From: Bugulina stolonifera
Taxonomy: Eukaryota > Bryozoa > Gymnolaemata > Cheilostomatida > Bugulidae
Assembly: GCA_935421135.1 (NCBI GenBank)
Contig: OW285188.1
Coordinates: 5,074,733-5,138,732, forward strand
Length of the DNA stretch: 64,000 nt
Direction: 5' to 3'
The translations under genes were made by a program, and so were the position numbers. Of this stretch, positions 35,011 through 46,742 are shown piece after piece. Every line of letters begins with the position of its first letter. Within the stretch, counting starts at the first letter, position 1. The notes beneath the pieces were generated by a model. The model was given only the letters and a program-made list of their open reading frames with translations. It made no database searches and was not told the DNA's origin.

Positions 35011-36229
35011 ACGTCACACCAGATCACTCTGAATGATATCTTTTCAGTTGTTTCATTGATTATAATATGTCAGTTAAGTGGCATTACTATCAATATGTAT
35101 TACAATGGATAAAGTTAGATACATAGTAAAAGTACATTAGATGCATATTTCATATGTACATGTATGTACATGTATGCTGCCCTCTGTTGGTTAATAACAA
35201 TGCCGGTGTAAATGAATTTACAAAAATTATAGCTTAATATTTTTATAGACTATTGTACCATGACAGACATCTAACCCTTAATGAAATACTTGGTGAATTT
35301 ACAACCATAGTGCTAAATAGTTGCTATAATGTCTAAAATTACCATAGCTAGAATAATATTGTCAATAAGTAGAAATCCAAATTGAATCAGGTGTTTCAAC
35401 TTAGGCTTTAATGATTTCTCTAAATGATTTTCTGTTAGTTAATGTACCATTTGCACACCGTCCATGGCACTAATACATACATGTAGAATGATTCATGTAC
35501 ATTTAATTACACATTTATAATACGTGTAGAATGTAACCATTTTACTAAACTTATTTTAACACCCTGGTCATCCATAGATCACTATGTATTTCATTTATTT
35601 TTTCATCAATTTTCAATAAAATGGAGTTTTTTATATTTGAAGTATTTGTCATCTTATAATAATGTAGTTTTATAATTCAACATGTACCATGTAAGTATAT
35701 TATTACTGTACATGTACATGTATGTAATTATAACTAGATGTGTCAAATTACCTCAGGTGAGTGCTTTGCTTAGGGAGGTATTAGTATGAGATGAAAGGAT
35801 AGAACAAAGGCATCTGCATCACTCTGTGGAGACTGAGTAGAGGTCTTCTGTAGTGCATGTATGTTCGTTTAGGTCTTGGAAAAGGCTTTATTATTGAATT
35901 TAAAGCCATCTACATGTATAACTCCTACATGTATAATTAGAATTAGAAAACTTTTGAATAGCTAAAAGCTTACTATTGTTAGTAACAACTAACAAATACT
36001 TGCACCATCAGTTCACTTAAAAATTCATAACGCAAGTTATGACAATTCTAAAGAGGGAGTTTTTGAACTGGTGTATATAATAGCAGGCCTATAAAAATGT
36101 CTTAGTTGACAAGTTCGATAATATGAGAAGGTTATAGTTGATGCAGCACAGCATTATAACTCATCAAAGCTGGTCTCACCACACCAACTATACAAGCACA
36201 TGTATATAAAATATATTGATGATGCAACA
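35011..36229. other. No gene seen
   Basis: AT-rich with several TACATGTA stretches (35155-35172, 35710-35724). No coding signal. Confidence 0.4.
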
Positions 36230-36315
36230 ACATGGATGGTTCCGCCCAACCTCGGCCACCAAAAGGGTCGGCCTTAGCACAAAAAGTGCTTACAATGGTC
36301 CGGAAGGAAAGTATA
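36230..36315 (-). repeat. LTR-family fragment
   Basis: AACATGGATGGTTCCGCCCA...GGGTCGGCCTTAGCACAAAA resembles the reverse of 1800-1830 (GTGCCAAGGCCGACCC). Short and diverged. Confidence 0.35.
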
Positions 36316-36347
36316 TCAATATGGGCCTATTCCAAGATATCGCAGTG

Positions 36348-36646
36348 AAAAGTATCTCCCCAGAAACGGTCGTTCGCCGGAAACCGTAGTCTCACAAAAT
36401 AGTATGCCAAAATTTCAAAAAGGAGATAATTCCTAATTTTTCAATTGTTTAGAAGGAGTTTCAATTTTACTAATTGAGGCATAAGGAGGGTCATAAAATG
36501 CAAACCTTTGGTTATTAAAATGAGAGAACATATGTTGATTTAGTATGCTGTACAAATTTTTGAACACCTCTACTGTACCTATCTTATTTAGAACAGTACA
36601 AAAACTAACTTTAAAGTAGGGCACAATTAGTGAATTTCTCCTTTAA
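36348..36646 (+). repeat. Dispersed repeat V, copy 1 (about 300 bp)
   Basis: Shares CGCCGGAAACCGTAGTCTCA, GAGGCATAAGGAGGGTCATA and AACAGTACAAAAACTAACTT with 52396-52686 at high identity. It ends TTTCTCCTTTAA. The 63-aa minus-strand frame here is broken in copy 2, so it is not a gene. Confidence 0.7.
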
Positions 36647-37147
36647 TAGCATCTACATGTAACTATCTGATGTGGATCCTTTCTTGCAAGAGTACTAGAG
36701 GCCCGTAACTATTTTTAGAAATAAGTCTACATAACATAACATGTAGAACATTGTCTACCACTTCTCTCACTGTTTCTATCTCTTCTACTAATTTACACTT
36801 TAACTTCCACCCAAGGTCTCCGTTTTAATAACTAATGATGCCAATTCACTATGCTACCTTATTACACTGACTCATGTACAGGGGAACCTAGCCTCATATT
36901 TTCCACTTTATCCCTATTTAAATCATTCTTAGCTATAAGCTCTCTACACAGTTCTAACACTAGAGCCTAATTACTATGCACCACTTGCAGAGGTTGTTTA
37001 GCAGCTTCAATATTTGTCTCAAAGTATTCTAAACATATATACTGAAACATTCTATCCTGGTTCAGGTTTAGCCATTTTGTAAATTGAATTTATCTTTAAT
37101 ACAATAATATCTGAGTTATCAACACAGGTTAAGAGGAATATAGCTGA

Positions 37148-37190
37148 ATCCACCACTGAATACCAGCACCATCAGGGATCTGTATAAAAG
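37148..37190 (+). promoter_or_regulatory. Promoter of gene 2: ATCCACCACTG motif plus TATA box
   Basis: ATCCACCACTG at 37148-37158, then TGTATAAAAGG (TATAAAAG at 37183-37190), then the ATG at 37258. The layout is the same as in gene 1, with spacing about 8 bases shorter. Confidence 0.6.
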
Positions 37191-37257
37191 GTGATGCATT
37201 ATTAATATGATGGCTATTCTCTACAACAGAAGACTAAAGAGTTAGCAGAGAGAAAAG

Positions 37258-40200
37258 ATGATCAGACACTCCATGTATATATTGGTAAGTGCAATGTGAA
37301 TCCGCTATCATGTAGTATAATATTATGGAAAAAGTTTAGTTACATAATCATCAATCAGTGGTTAGAGACAGCTTTAAGTTCTTCAGCTAATAAAACTTGA
37401 ACTGAACAAAGTACTACCCTATAATTAATTGTTGTACTGCCAATAATCAACACAATTAAAAATTACTTGGTTTTATATTTACATCTACATTATTGTATCA
37501 TTTAAATCATCTATTTTACATGTAAATACTTTGGCCATTGTGTCATATTCATGATGTATTTTTCTTGACCAAAAATTAATCACTTAGTTTTAAATTAGAC
37601 TGTCAATTATTTTACTGTCACTTGAACCAATGGATGAACGGCTTTAAATCTTACTCAGGCTAACTCACTACTACATTGGAGAGGAGTTGAAAGTTCTATT
37701 GGGTATTGTTTTTGTTTAGTTGTTGCTGGTTGCCATAGAGACAGCATCTGTGGACTCTGCTGAGGAAGGGGTGACCAGGTAGGCTACTAGGCTACTCACC
37801 TAAAATTTAAGTAGTATATTGTAATGGTTTTTGGTTTTTTGTATGGTCGTCCTAAGACGACTCTCGACCCAAAATGAAGTGCCTATGAGTGGTGCTAGGC
37901 CTTCTCACTACATGAAAGATTGATCGGAGTCAGTAGTCAAAGAACTACCAAAGACGACCCATGTGATCCCGAGTTATGCTTGTTTAATATACTGAGAAAT
38001 AGAGTGATCTGACCTAGTAGGCAGTTTGTGTTGCAAGGTCGAGGACCTTAACAACTAGAATGACCTATCTACGAAGTGAAAGTCTCTGTATATAAGTATA
38101 GATGTGTCTTTATTGAGATCCAAGCAAGAACTGAGACAACAAACGTAAAACCAATGCCCTTTATATAGTAATAGAACTTCCGGAGTTTTACTTTCATCTA
38201 TGCTCAGTTTAAACTACAATATTTTGTGTTGATATTCTTGGCTAATGGTAGGAATCGCCTCAAATCTCTACAAATTAGTCAGGGTTCATTGTGAATCAAA
38301 CTTGAAAAAGTTTAAATGAGGAACCTTCAGAGCACATGGCTTTTGTATTGGCTTTTAAACTTCTGCACCACAGAGATTGTATGGTGAATTCTAAACAATT
38401 TATTTCTGTGTCAAGCATTTAATACCCAATGATCAATCGGTACTCTTCTGCGGATCTTCTATTTGTGGTTTATCTACATGTACATACTTTATGCCTATCA
38501 AAGATTGCTACATTTTGTATGCTCATCACACTCTGTTTCCACAGAGGTACAGAGATAACCTGTTTTTTATTAACAATATGAGGTTATTGTTTGACAGCCT
38601 CTCCTATGCCAAGGTAGAGACGTTCCTCGACATCAATGGAGATGTTATGCATATAGAACTGGACCAGTATCTCAAAAATGAAAGCATTCTCTTCAGCAAC
38701 TTAGGTGGTTTGGTCACCAGTAACGGCACAGATACAAGTACCGTATTTAGTTCACGATATTCGTATTTAACTAATTTCTATCAACTCAACCCGACCCATG
38801 TGGTTCTGGTAAATAGCAAAACAAGCACAATAAGAATGTTCTATAGAGAGAAGAAAAGCTTTGAAATCATCGCAGGAATCAACCGTAAACCAGGCTACGT
38901 TGATGGAGGGAAAGGTAAGAGTAGGTTGAGCAATCCACGTTATGTTACAAGAGATGTTAACAACCCAGGGAGACTTCTCATCATAGACACCGACAACAAC
39001 GCGTTGAGGTCATTAGATATCCAAACTAAAGAATTGGGTACGGTGATCAAATCCGGTTTACCTCGACCTTTAGCAATGGCTTGGAGCGGTAACAGTTTAC
39101 TTGTAACCAACAGACACTACATTTCTATGGTAAGCTGGCTTGAAGATGGAACAGTCACTAATACCAAACTTGTTGGTTCAACCTCGAGTGGTGATGTTTA
39201 CGGAAGTTTCGATGTTGCTAGATTGGACTCCCCAAATAAAATTGTAGAGCTTGAAGACAATATATATCTCATATCTCTATACAGCAACAGAGGTTTTAGA
39301 CTAATGAATATGGAGACCCGTACCATAGGCCCAGTTTGTACTGAAGGGGAAACACCGTGCAATACTTCAACTCAACAAAAGTTTCGCCCTCTGTCCCTTC
39401 TCAAAATTGGAGATGGCATTCTTGTGGGCAAGGATAGAAAGATACTAGAGTTTACTGGTGCGTAAATTGTGCATTTGATATTGGAATCTACATTAATTGA
39501 CATAAACTTTGTAAAACATTTTATTCAATCCAGCTTGCTGCTATAAGGTTACTTACTATAATCATTTACAGGTACATTGTAAATGTACATATGCATTAAT
39601 CAAATGTATTTGGTCGCTAATAATTTGCTTTGCTTGCATACTTATCAACAGATAGTAACTTGCCTATCGATACCGCCTGTCCTGATAACAACATAACAGC
39701 GACTATAAGAAATGATGAAGAGACAGCAAATGTGAAACTACACTGTGGAAACACAGCAGTGCTTCCTCTTGGAATCCATGAGTTCAAAACAAAAAACAAC
39801 TCCGACGGGTGCAGCTACTATGTTCACGTTATCAGTGAGTGATATTATTTGTTCAAATTTTAAAAATTAAGAGTCTGATCACCTTCTATACTGAATAAAA
39901 TAAAATTCAATCTGTTAAGTTTTCTGACAAACTGGTAAGAACAACTATGATTAATGCGAGTATATGTACAAACATGTACTTCCATTACACAAGCAAACAT
40001 GAGGTTTCTACTCTAGACAACATTTTAGCATCCTAGAAACTTTCACTCCCATTCATCCCCACATACGTTTACCCGCAGTGTTGGAAGTGTGGTTATACGG
40101 GAGTATACAGTGTGTAGCCACCTGAGTCTTAGTGGTTATATGACCAACAAGCATGTACCCTCATTGTAACAACTACAGTAGTTTTCCCCATGCAGTCACT

Positions 40201-41630
40201 GAGAACCATATAGTACAGTGGTAGAGTACTAGACTACCATTCAGAGAGTCTTGAGTTTGAATCCCACCAGAGTATAATTTTTTTTAATTTAGTAACTCAT
40301 TAACTTCTTAGCTACTATAAGAATAAGCGGATAGCTATACAATACTAGTCTTTAAAATTGCATGCGACATGTACCCACCTCACCCACCTCATATGTTCCG
40401 CTTTGAACACCGGTTGCCCTTTTCTGAAAAGTGATCAATGGTCATAAGAACTTTTTACTATTAGGTGCATGTTACAGATTCTCACCCTGTCATAAGAACT
40501 CTGGTATTCAAAGCTGAGTATAAAGTCAACTGTAGTGAGTTGGAAGATGATACTACCAGAAATGTTCTTCAATCAATACTCAAGCAGAGGAGCAATCAGC
40601 TACAAGGAATCTGTGACAAGAGTGTGTATTCCCAATGGGCACATTGACATTGGCCATCATACTCTGTGGTCTTGGTTATTTTTTATGCATGCATGTGTGA
40701 TATATCTGTTGGATACTAACTTCATTTATATTACTTTTGCACATATGCAGTTTTGTTTCTTATAAATGTATATCTACATCTAAAATTCCGTTTATATATT
40801 ACCTAGACTGTACAATGTCTTCCACCAAACAACCGTGGTATGACTGCAAGGACAACCTTCTCACTGCTTATTGGCCAACAGAAGATGCAATGGCTGCTGA
40901 CATACTGGTTCCTCCAAAAAATCTGAGTTCTTTATTGGAAGAACGACTGGGTCAATCTACTAGCATGTGCAAGGAGATAGCAGTCATCTCTTTAAAGCAC
41001 CCGTAGGTTGTTTATCAGAGCTTTGCCTATGTTCAGTTAAGTTAGGAAAACCTCAACATAGGTATTAATTCATACAGTTTCTGGTGGTTGCTCTGCTGTT
41101 GATTGGCTGACACCTCTAGCCTGATTGTTGTGTATTCTGTATCCTGTGAATTAGAACGTTTAACGCTGCATACTGTGAACTTATACTTCTTTGTGTGATT
41201 ATCTCTGACCTACAATTATATCGCCCTTATTACTTTGATGCTATAGTCTACCCCGCTGCAGCTAATACTACTATGTGTCCTGTTACATCCAGCTACAAAT
41301 GTAACTATCATGGCAGAAACTTAAAACTTCAATAAGTGCATGACATAATGTAATAGAAAGCATGCAATTTCATGTCTGTAAATTAGGATCATAAGACACC
41401 TCAAATTGTATCATACTACTGTACAAATACGTTTAATAGAATAGAAAGAATTCCGCAGCTCGACAGAAAGTAGTGATTGATTGACTATGTCTGTTGGCAT
41501 TTACAGAATGATTGATGCAGAGAAGAATGCTGATGGAGAGACCATACAAATAGCTATTATATCCAGCTGCTCCGATGAGATTCTGACTTATGATTCAGAT
41601 AAGGATGTCTGTCTGGAAAAGAATGAGTAG
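37258..41630 (+). CDS. Secreted NHL-like beta-propeller protein, gene 2 (7 exons)
   Basis: This is a paralogue of the gene at 26567-30891. Exons are 37258-37284, 37720-37778, 38598-39457, 39652-39834, 40478-40621, 40807-41002 and 41507-41630 (TAG stop), giving 530 aa. The leader is MIRHSMYIL|LLLVAIETAS. Exon 3 carries the propeller, with DGGKGKSRLSNPRYV and DTDNNALRSLD blade motifs. Exons 4-7 encode the same Cys-rich C-terminal module as gene 1. Exon lengths match gene 1 except exon 3 (6 nt shorter) and exon 5 (3 nt longer). Intron 2 holds a truncated minus-strand LTR (37820-38185), and intron 4 holds a tRNA-like repeat. Both lie outside the exons, so the reading frame is undamaged. Exon 6 is about 92% identical to gene 1 at the DNA level, while exon 3 is much more diverged. 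Confidence 0.85.
37820..38185 (-). repeat. Truncated LTR-family copy in gene 2 intron 2
   Basis: Begins TGTAATGGTTT at 37820 and matches the minus-strand copy at 56046 through the TTTATTGA poly(A) block and the TTTATATAG TATA block. It breaks off after ACTTCCGG near 38185. Confidence 0.6.
40200..40275 (+). mobile_element. tRNA-like repeat head in gene 2 intron 4
   Basis: TAGTACAGTGGTAGAGTAC resembles an A box and D-arm, and GAGTTTGAATCCC resembles a B box; a T-rich run follows. It is a likely SINE remnant rather than a tRNA gene, because the arms pair poorly. Confidence 0.4.
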
Positions 41631-42235
41631 AATCTGGAAAAGGATGTCCAGAAATTAGTTTGTAGGGTGTAGGAGAATTAATCAACGCTATGTCTATGTG
41701 TTCTCTTATTACGCAATCCATTGTAGTACTAGACACATTTGGTTCAATCTTAATTTAGTTTTTTTGACGAAACATAAAACTTGAACAGCATTTTTGTTCA
41801 TATAAAACTTGTGTACAAAGACAATCATCTATGCATGTTCCTGCATAACGTTGATTTGAATCAATTTTGTCTCGAACCATCATCAGCCAACTCTCTTAGT
41901 TGATGAACCACCTACAAGTAATTGATATTAGAACAAAGTACAGAGCTTCTACATGCATCTCAGCTAGAGAGGTATTGTTAGCAGATTTACACTGTTAGTA
42001 CAATTTGTAGATAATGATAACTAATGATAACGATTCAGCCAATAAACTAGGACAGCTACAATGTACATGTACGCTAGCTACACACTGATTAGGAACCAAA
42101 TGTGTCTAGTTTATCCAATGATATATATGTTACAATGTAGTAAAATATTACTGTATGTGTTGTGAGAATGTATTTGAATTGCCTACAAGTGCATAGATAG
42201 AGCTATAGCATCTATGACAGCACAACATTATAAAT
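41631..42235 (+). other. 3' flank / 3' UTR of gene 2, conserved with gene 1
   Basis: Counterpart of 30892-31440: ATGTGTTCTCTTATTACGCA near 41695 and GTGAGAATGTATTTGAATTG near 42162. CAATAAACT near 42040 is a possible polyadenylation signal. No other gene is seen here. Confidence 0.45.
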
Positions 42236-42424
42236 TGGTAATATTGTAATAATATGTTTTGTGCAAAAGCAAATGTATGTTTCTTTGTTGTCTTTCATTC
42301 TAACTACATGTATGTACATGAAGATTCCGCTTGTTGACATAATAGATGTGTACATACAAGAACCCTTACTATGTATCTCTATGGTCTGTAATGAATCATG
42401 CTTTAATGATTATTAGCCCAATGC

Positions 42425-42530
42425 CCACAGTGGCAATTGTTGTAAAATAATGCACCGCATTGTCATTTCAGGGGACCCCCTGAAATTACAACATAGTGTA
42501 TTGATATATTTTTTGTAATGCACACTGTAG
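42425..42530. mobile_element. MITE-like palindrome, copy 2
   Basis: Same element and orientation as 15698-15802, with one mismatch in the 15-bp core arm (AAATTACAA for AAATGACAA). Similarity also runs into the flanks (CTTTAATGATTATTAGCCCA; GTTGTTTTTGGCCAGAGATA), so the real unit is about 180 bp. Confidence 0.6.
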
Positions 42531-43139
42531 TTGTTTTTGGCCAGAGATAGGCTGCTCTATAATCACCAATGTATCCAAACAACTTGTAAGCTTAACTTTT
42601 TACATGAGTGACATACAGGAAATGCCCAGTTGAACCATTATGCCATAACAATTTCAAAATCTCAGGGATAGCCCTTGGTTTTGAAAACCTGAAGCTCATG
42701 CATTTACATGTTGTACAATACATCAACATACATGGTTGTAAGTACAATTATTATCTGCTAACTCAAGTGAGGTTCTGACTGGTGTGACGCACACAAAGTG
42801 GTTTTTACCAACAGAGTAGTATAACTCTTCACATACACCCATGTCAGCTTCCGCAAGGATTAACCTTCTTTGTAAAACGCATAAAAATATTTAGCAAGCA
42901 AACATTACATTTTCTCCGTAAACCATAAACCATGAACCCATATAACCCATACCCCATACTCTCAGTGTACCAGTGTATTCAATCAATCATTTATTTTAAA
43001 TCTCATTGTCCACACTGTGCATAAAACCAGCAAGTTACTACATAATATACTATAACCTATCTTGTCTTGTCTTGGTTAAGCTCCTAGACCCCAGGGTAGG
43101 GGAAAAGAGGAACTATCAGAGTTGTAGGTCTTTTTTTTA

Positions 43140-45900
43140 TTAGTCCGCTATGATCTCACCAGTGCGGAGCTCCCGAGCAGTTCTGATCAGAAAGCTGTGC
43201 AGAAATTTGTTAGTGTGACAGGCAACAGAATTGAAAACATTAGCATGTCTGGTGTTAAAATCATGCGTTCCTTTCATTAGATCAAGTGTAGATAGAAGAT
43301 TTGAAAATAGAGATTCATGCTCCAAGATGGTGTGGAAAAGAGATATTCTTCGAGTCTGCCTAATCTTGTTCAATGAAACAAGATTTAGCTGTTTTTACTG
43401 TCAGAGATCGAACAATCTCTGCCTTTAAGGTTTTTAATAAATCGTACAGCCTTGCTTTGGACTGCCTCAATTTTATGTATTAGACCCTGCAATGCAGGAT
43501 CCCACACAGGACAGGCATATTCCAGCAATGGCTTGCATAACGTGTTGTAAGCAAGAAGTTTGATGGATTCAGGAGCATCATATAGAGTGTATTTTATAAG
43601 TCCTAAAATTTTTAGTGCTTTCCCAATAATATAATCAACATGAATGTGCCATTTCATATCACTTGCCAGGTATATCCCTAGATATTTTATAGAATTACAC
43701 TGCTTTAAAAGCCTCCCATTTAAGAAATAGTCACGCTGTAATGAGTTGCCACTGTTACTAAAAATTATAACATTACTTTTCAACACATTAAAATTCATTC
43801 CGTTTTTGATACTCCAGTTATGTAGCATATTTAGGTCATGTTGCAGTTTGGCACAATCACCATCATTGATGACCCTAGAGTACAGAAGAGTGTCATCTGC
43901 AAACAGTCTGATATTGCTGTACTTTATGCATTCTACAACGTCATTAATGAACAGTGAAAATAATGCTAGACCCAACACACTGCCCTGAGGTACTCCTGAA
44001 GTAACAGCAGCTGTGCTAGATTTGAATCCATTTATGAGTACTTGTTGATTGCGATCTAGGAGAAAAGATGAGATCCAACTTATTATTGCAGGATTAATGT
44101 TATATTTGATCATTTTTTGGATTAATATATGATGTGGTACAACATCGAAAGCCTTGGAGAAATCCAGTACTATAGCATGTGTCGGTATACCTTTATCCAA
44201 GTTAAGTAAAATATCATGTGTAACACAGGCTAGCTGCGTTGTGCAAGACATATGTTTACGAAAGCCATGTTGATATATAGAAAGTAGGTTGTTCAAATTT
44301 TCCTGCATGTTGTAAAGTATGATGTGCTCCATCATTTTGCAACAAATAGATGTTAATGAAATTGGGCGGTAGTTGGATGGTTTTGTGCGATCACCTTGTT
44401 TAAAAATTGGCGTAACATATGCCAATTTCCATTCTGTAGGTAATTTACCTGTCTTTAAAGAGTAGTTGTAGATGCATGTCAATAAAGGTGCAATTGATTC
44501 AGGAGCTATGCATAATTTCTGTTTATTTAACCCATCTGGCCCAGGGGCTTTTCCATTCCTAAGTGATTTGATCAGGTTTAATACACCTTCTTCATTGATA
44601 TGAATATCAATGTCATTGACACTAGGCAGTTTAGGTGGGCTACAAGCACGTGTAAAAACACTCTGAAAGGAGGTATTTAAGATGTTAGTTATGTCACTCA
44701 TACTGGTAGAAATTTTTCCGTCACTGTTTGTCAAGGATAGTATAGTATTGTTGTTACCCTTAATTTCTTTTACGTATCTAAAAAACGGTTTAGAGTCTCC
44801 CTGACTCAAAGGATCAAATAATTTGCTTATCATAAAATCTTTCTTAAGTTGTTTAAACATTTTTTTGTTTGATCGTCTCAAAGCTTTATATTTATTGAGT
44901 ACATCTGTGTCTCCTGATTTTTTGTATTTGCTGTAGAGCTTTCGCTGTTTATCACAAGCTTTTTTAGCTTTTAAGTTGAACCAAGCAGGCTGAGATGGTT
45001 TTCTCGGTGAATATTGCTTGCATGGTACAAATTTAAGTATAGCATTGTCCAATCCCTTTCGAAAGGCAGTCCAAATGTTATTAATATCTTTATTTTGGTG
45101 TACCAGATCTTTTATTACTGACAATAAATCAAGCATTGAATTACTAAAACCTTCCCTGTTTGCTTTGTGGTATAACAATATATTACTTTGATTAGGGGTT
45201 CTCTGTATTATATTATGACTATAATTTATCAAGCATTCAATCATGTAATGGTCACTCAAACCAGGCTGAATGACGGAAAATTGACATATTTTGTTCTGCA
45301 TATTAGTGCAAAGTAAATCCAGTGTGTTACCTGCTACATGTGTAGATTCATGAATTAACTGGTCAAGATCTAAGTCAGCTAGTAAGTCAATAAATTCCGA
45401 GTAAAATGGTTTCCAGGTATTAGAGAGGGCAGTGTTTTCCCAGTTTATACCAGGCATATTGAAATCACCTGTCAAAATTATTTGATACTTAGGGTAAAGC
45501 TTCTTAATATCAAGCATGTATGTTATTAGTGATGTAATGTCTTGTTTTGAAGGTGGTTTGTAGTAACAAACTATAATAAAAGGTGGGTCATTTGTATTTA
45601 AGTTAACATTGATGGCAATTATTTCTGCATTAGATGATAGGTCTATGAGACTATGCGATATATGAGAGTCAATAGCAATTAGCACACCTCCACCATGTTC
45701 ATTTCTATCCTTTCGGTGTATTATCTTATGTTGTGGTGAGAAAATTTGAGTGTTATTGAAAAGTGGGTTCAAATGAGTTTCAGTAATACAAATGATATTG
45801 TAGTTAATGGCTAAAGCTTGTAACTCTACTACTTTTCCTTTAATAGACCTAGCATTGAAACTGAGTAAATTTAAATTACTTAGTATTGATTCACCTTGAT
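43140..45900 (-). pseudogene. LINE ORF2: AP endonuclease and reverse transcriptase
   Basis: The endonuclease begins near 45870 (LLSFNARSIKGK, then CITETHL) and has GDFNMPGINW and GLSDHY catalytic blocks. The reverse transcriptase has NYRPISLTS, VLDFSKAFDVVPH, SGVPQGSVLG and FADDTLLY. The open frame runs to a stop at 43385. The C-terminal tail (NKIRQTRRISLFHTIL, 43373-43140) continues in another frame, so there is one frameshift near 43380. Apart from this and the ORF1 break it is nearly intact, suggesting a fairly young copy. Confidence 0.85.
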
Positions 45901-46742
45901 TATTTTGTTCTTGTAAATTTTGTACTGAGATTCTGGATTGTCCATTCTTTTCTGTTTCAACTCCTGTCTCAGTTGAAAATCCTTATTTTGCTCGTCCTTC
46001 GTCAGGTCAAGACGAGCAAAGATACCTAATATTTTTGAGAGTTTATTCTTTTTAGAATTTCCCACTTATCTGATTCAGAGGGAAGAGAAAGTCTGATGGG
46101 TCTTGGTTTGTCCTCTTTTTTGGCTCCAAGTCTAACAGTATTAGACCCGGATGCCTCAAAGTTGAAACCACAGTCACGCAGTACATTGTTTACAGCAGTG
46201 ATAGTTTGGTCAATTGTAGTAGTATTTTTGTTTTCTTGAATGCCAAACAAAATTACATTTTTAGCTCTCTGATCAGTAGTCAAGTCATTTCTGAGGTGTT
46301 TAATTTGTTTTTCTTGGTCTTTTAGATGTTTTTCTTGTTCTTTCATATGTTTACTAATAGTGTTGTTAGTCTCAGTCAGTTTGGAAACAACCTCTGCAAA
46401 GGTCTTGGCAGATGTAGATTCATGAATATCCACCATGTTTTGAATCTTAGATTCCAGTGCTCTGACTCTAGAGTCAAAGGAACTGAACATGCGGTCACAT
46501 TTTTCACAATACCAGTGAATCCCTTTCTTATTAATTGTGTCAGAGTCACTAGAGTCAAGATCAACACATTTTAAGTGGAACCAGCAAAGGCATATTTCAC
46601 ACTCAATAGCAGCATCATGATCGTTGGTAGATTTTGTGCACTTTTCGCACTTGGCTTTGTCAGTGCTTTTTTTAGCACTGCTAATTGCAGAATCGCTAAA
46701 ACTCTCAGCTCTGACTTTTTTGTGAAGTGTTTTTGGGGGCAT
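45880..46742 (-). pseudogene. LINE ORF1: PHD-type zinc finger, coiled coil, RRM-like domain
   Basis: Starts MPPKTLHKKVRAESFSDS. A C4HC3 PHD-like finger follows (CEKC, CEIC, WFHLKC, WYCEKC), then a Lys/Glu coiled coil (EQEKHLKDQEKQIKHL) and an RRM-like region (KNVILFGIQEN) of the kind found in LINE ORF1 chaperones. The frame breaks at about 46040 in an A run: with five As it stops at INSQKY, and one more A would continue into ILGIFARLDLTKDEQ. The last part (46065-45880) is therefore in a shifted frame. Confidence 0.75.

Larger units (their letters stand above)
42980..46742 (-). mobile_element. CR1/Jockey-superfamily LINE (non-LTR retrotransposon)
   Basis: A minus-strand element with ORF1 (46742 to about 45880), ORF2 (about 45900 to 43140) and a 3' UTR. 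It ends in a short tandem tail (AAATAAATGATTGATTGAA on the minus strand, near 42980), as in CR1/L2-like LINEs. The 5' end is not defined; AT-rich sequence upstream to about 47000 may be its 5' UTR. Confidence 0.85.

Noticed and set aside
36433..36624. 63-aa minus-strand frame
   Set aside because: Inside repeat V; broken by indels in the second copy.
40200..40275. Possible tRNA gene in the gene 2 intron
   Set aside because: T-arm and acceptor stem pair poorly; more likely a SINE head.
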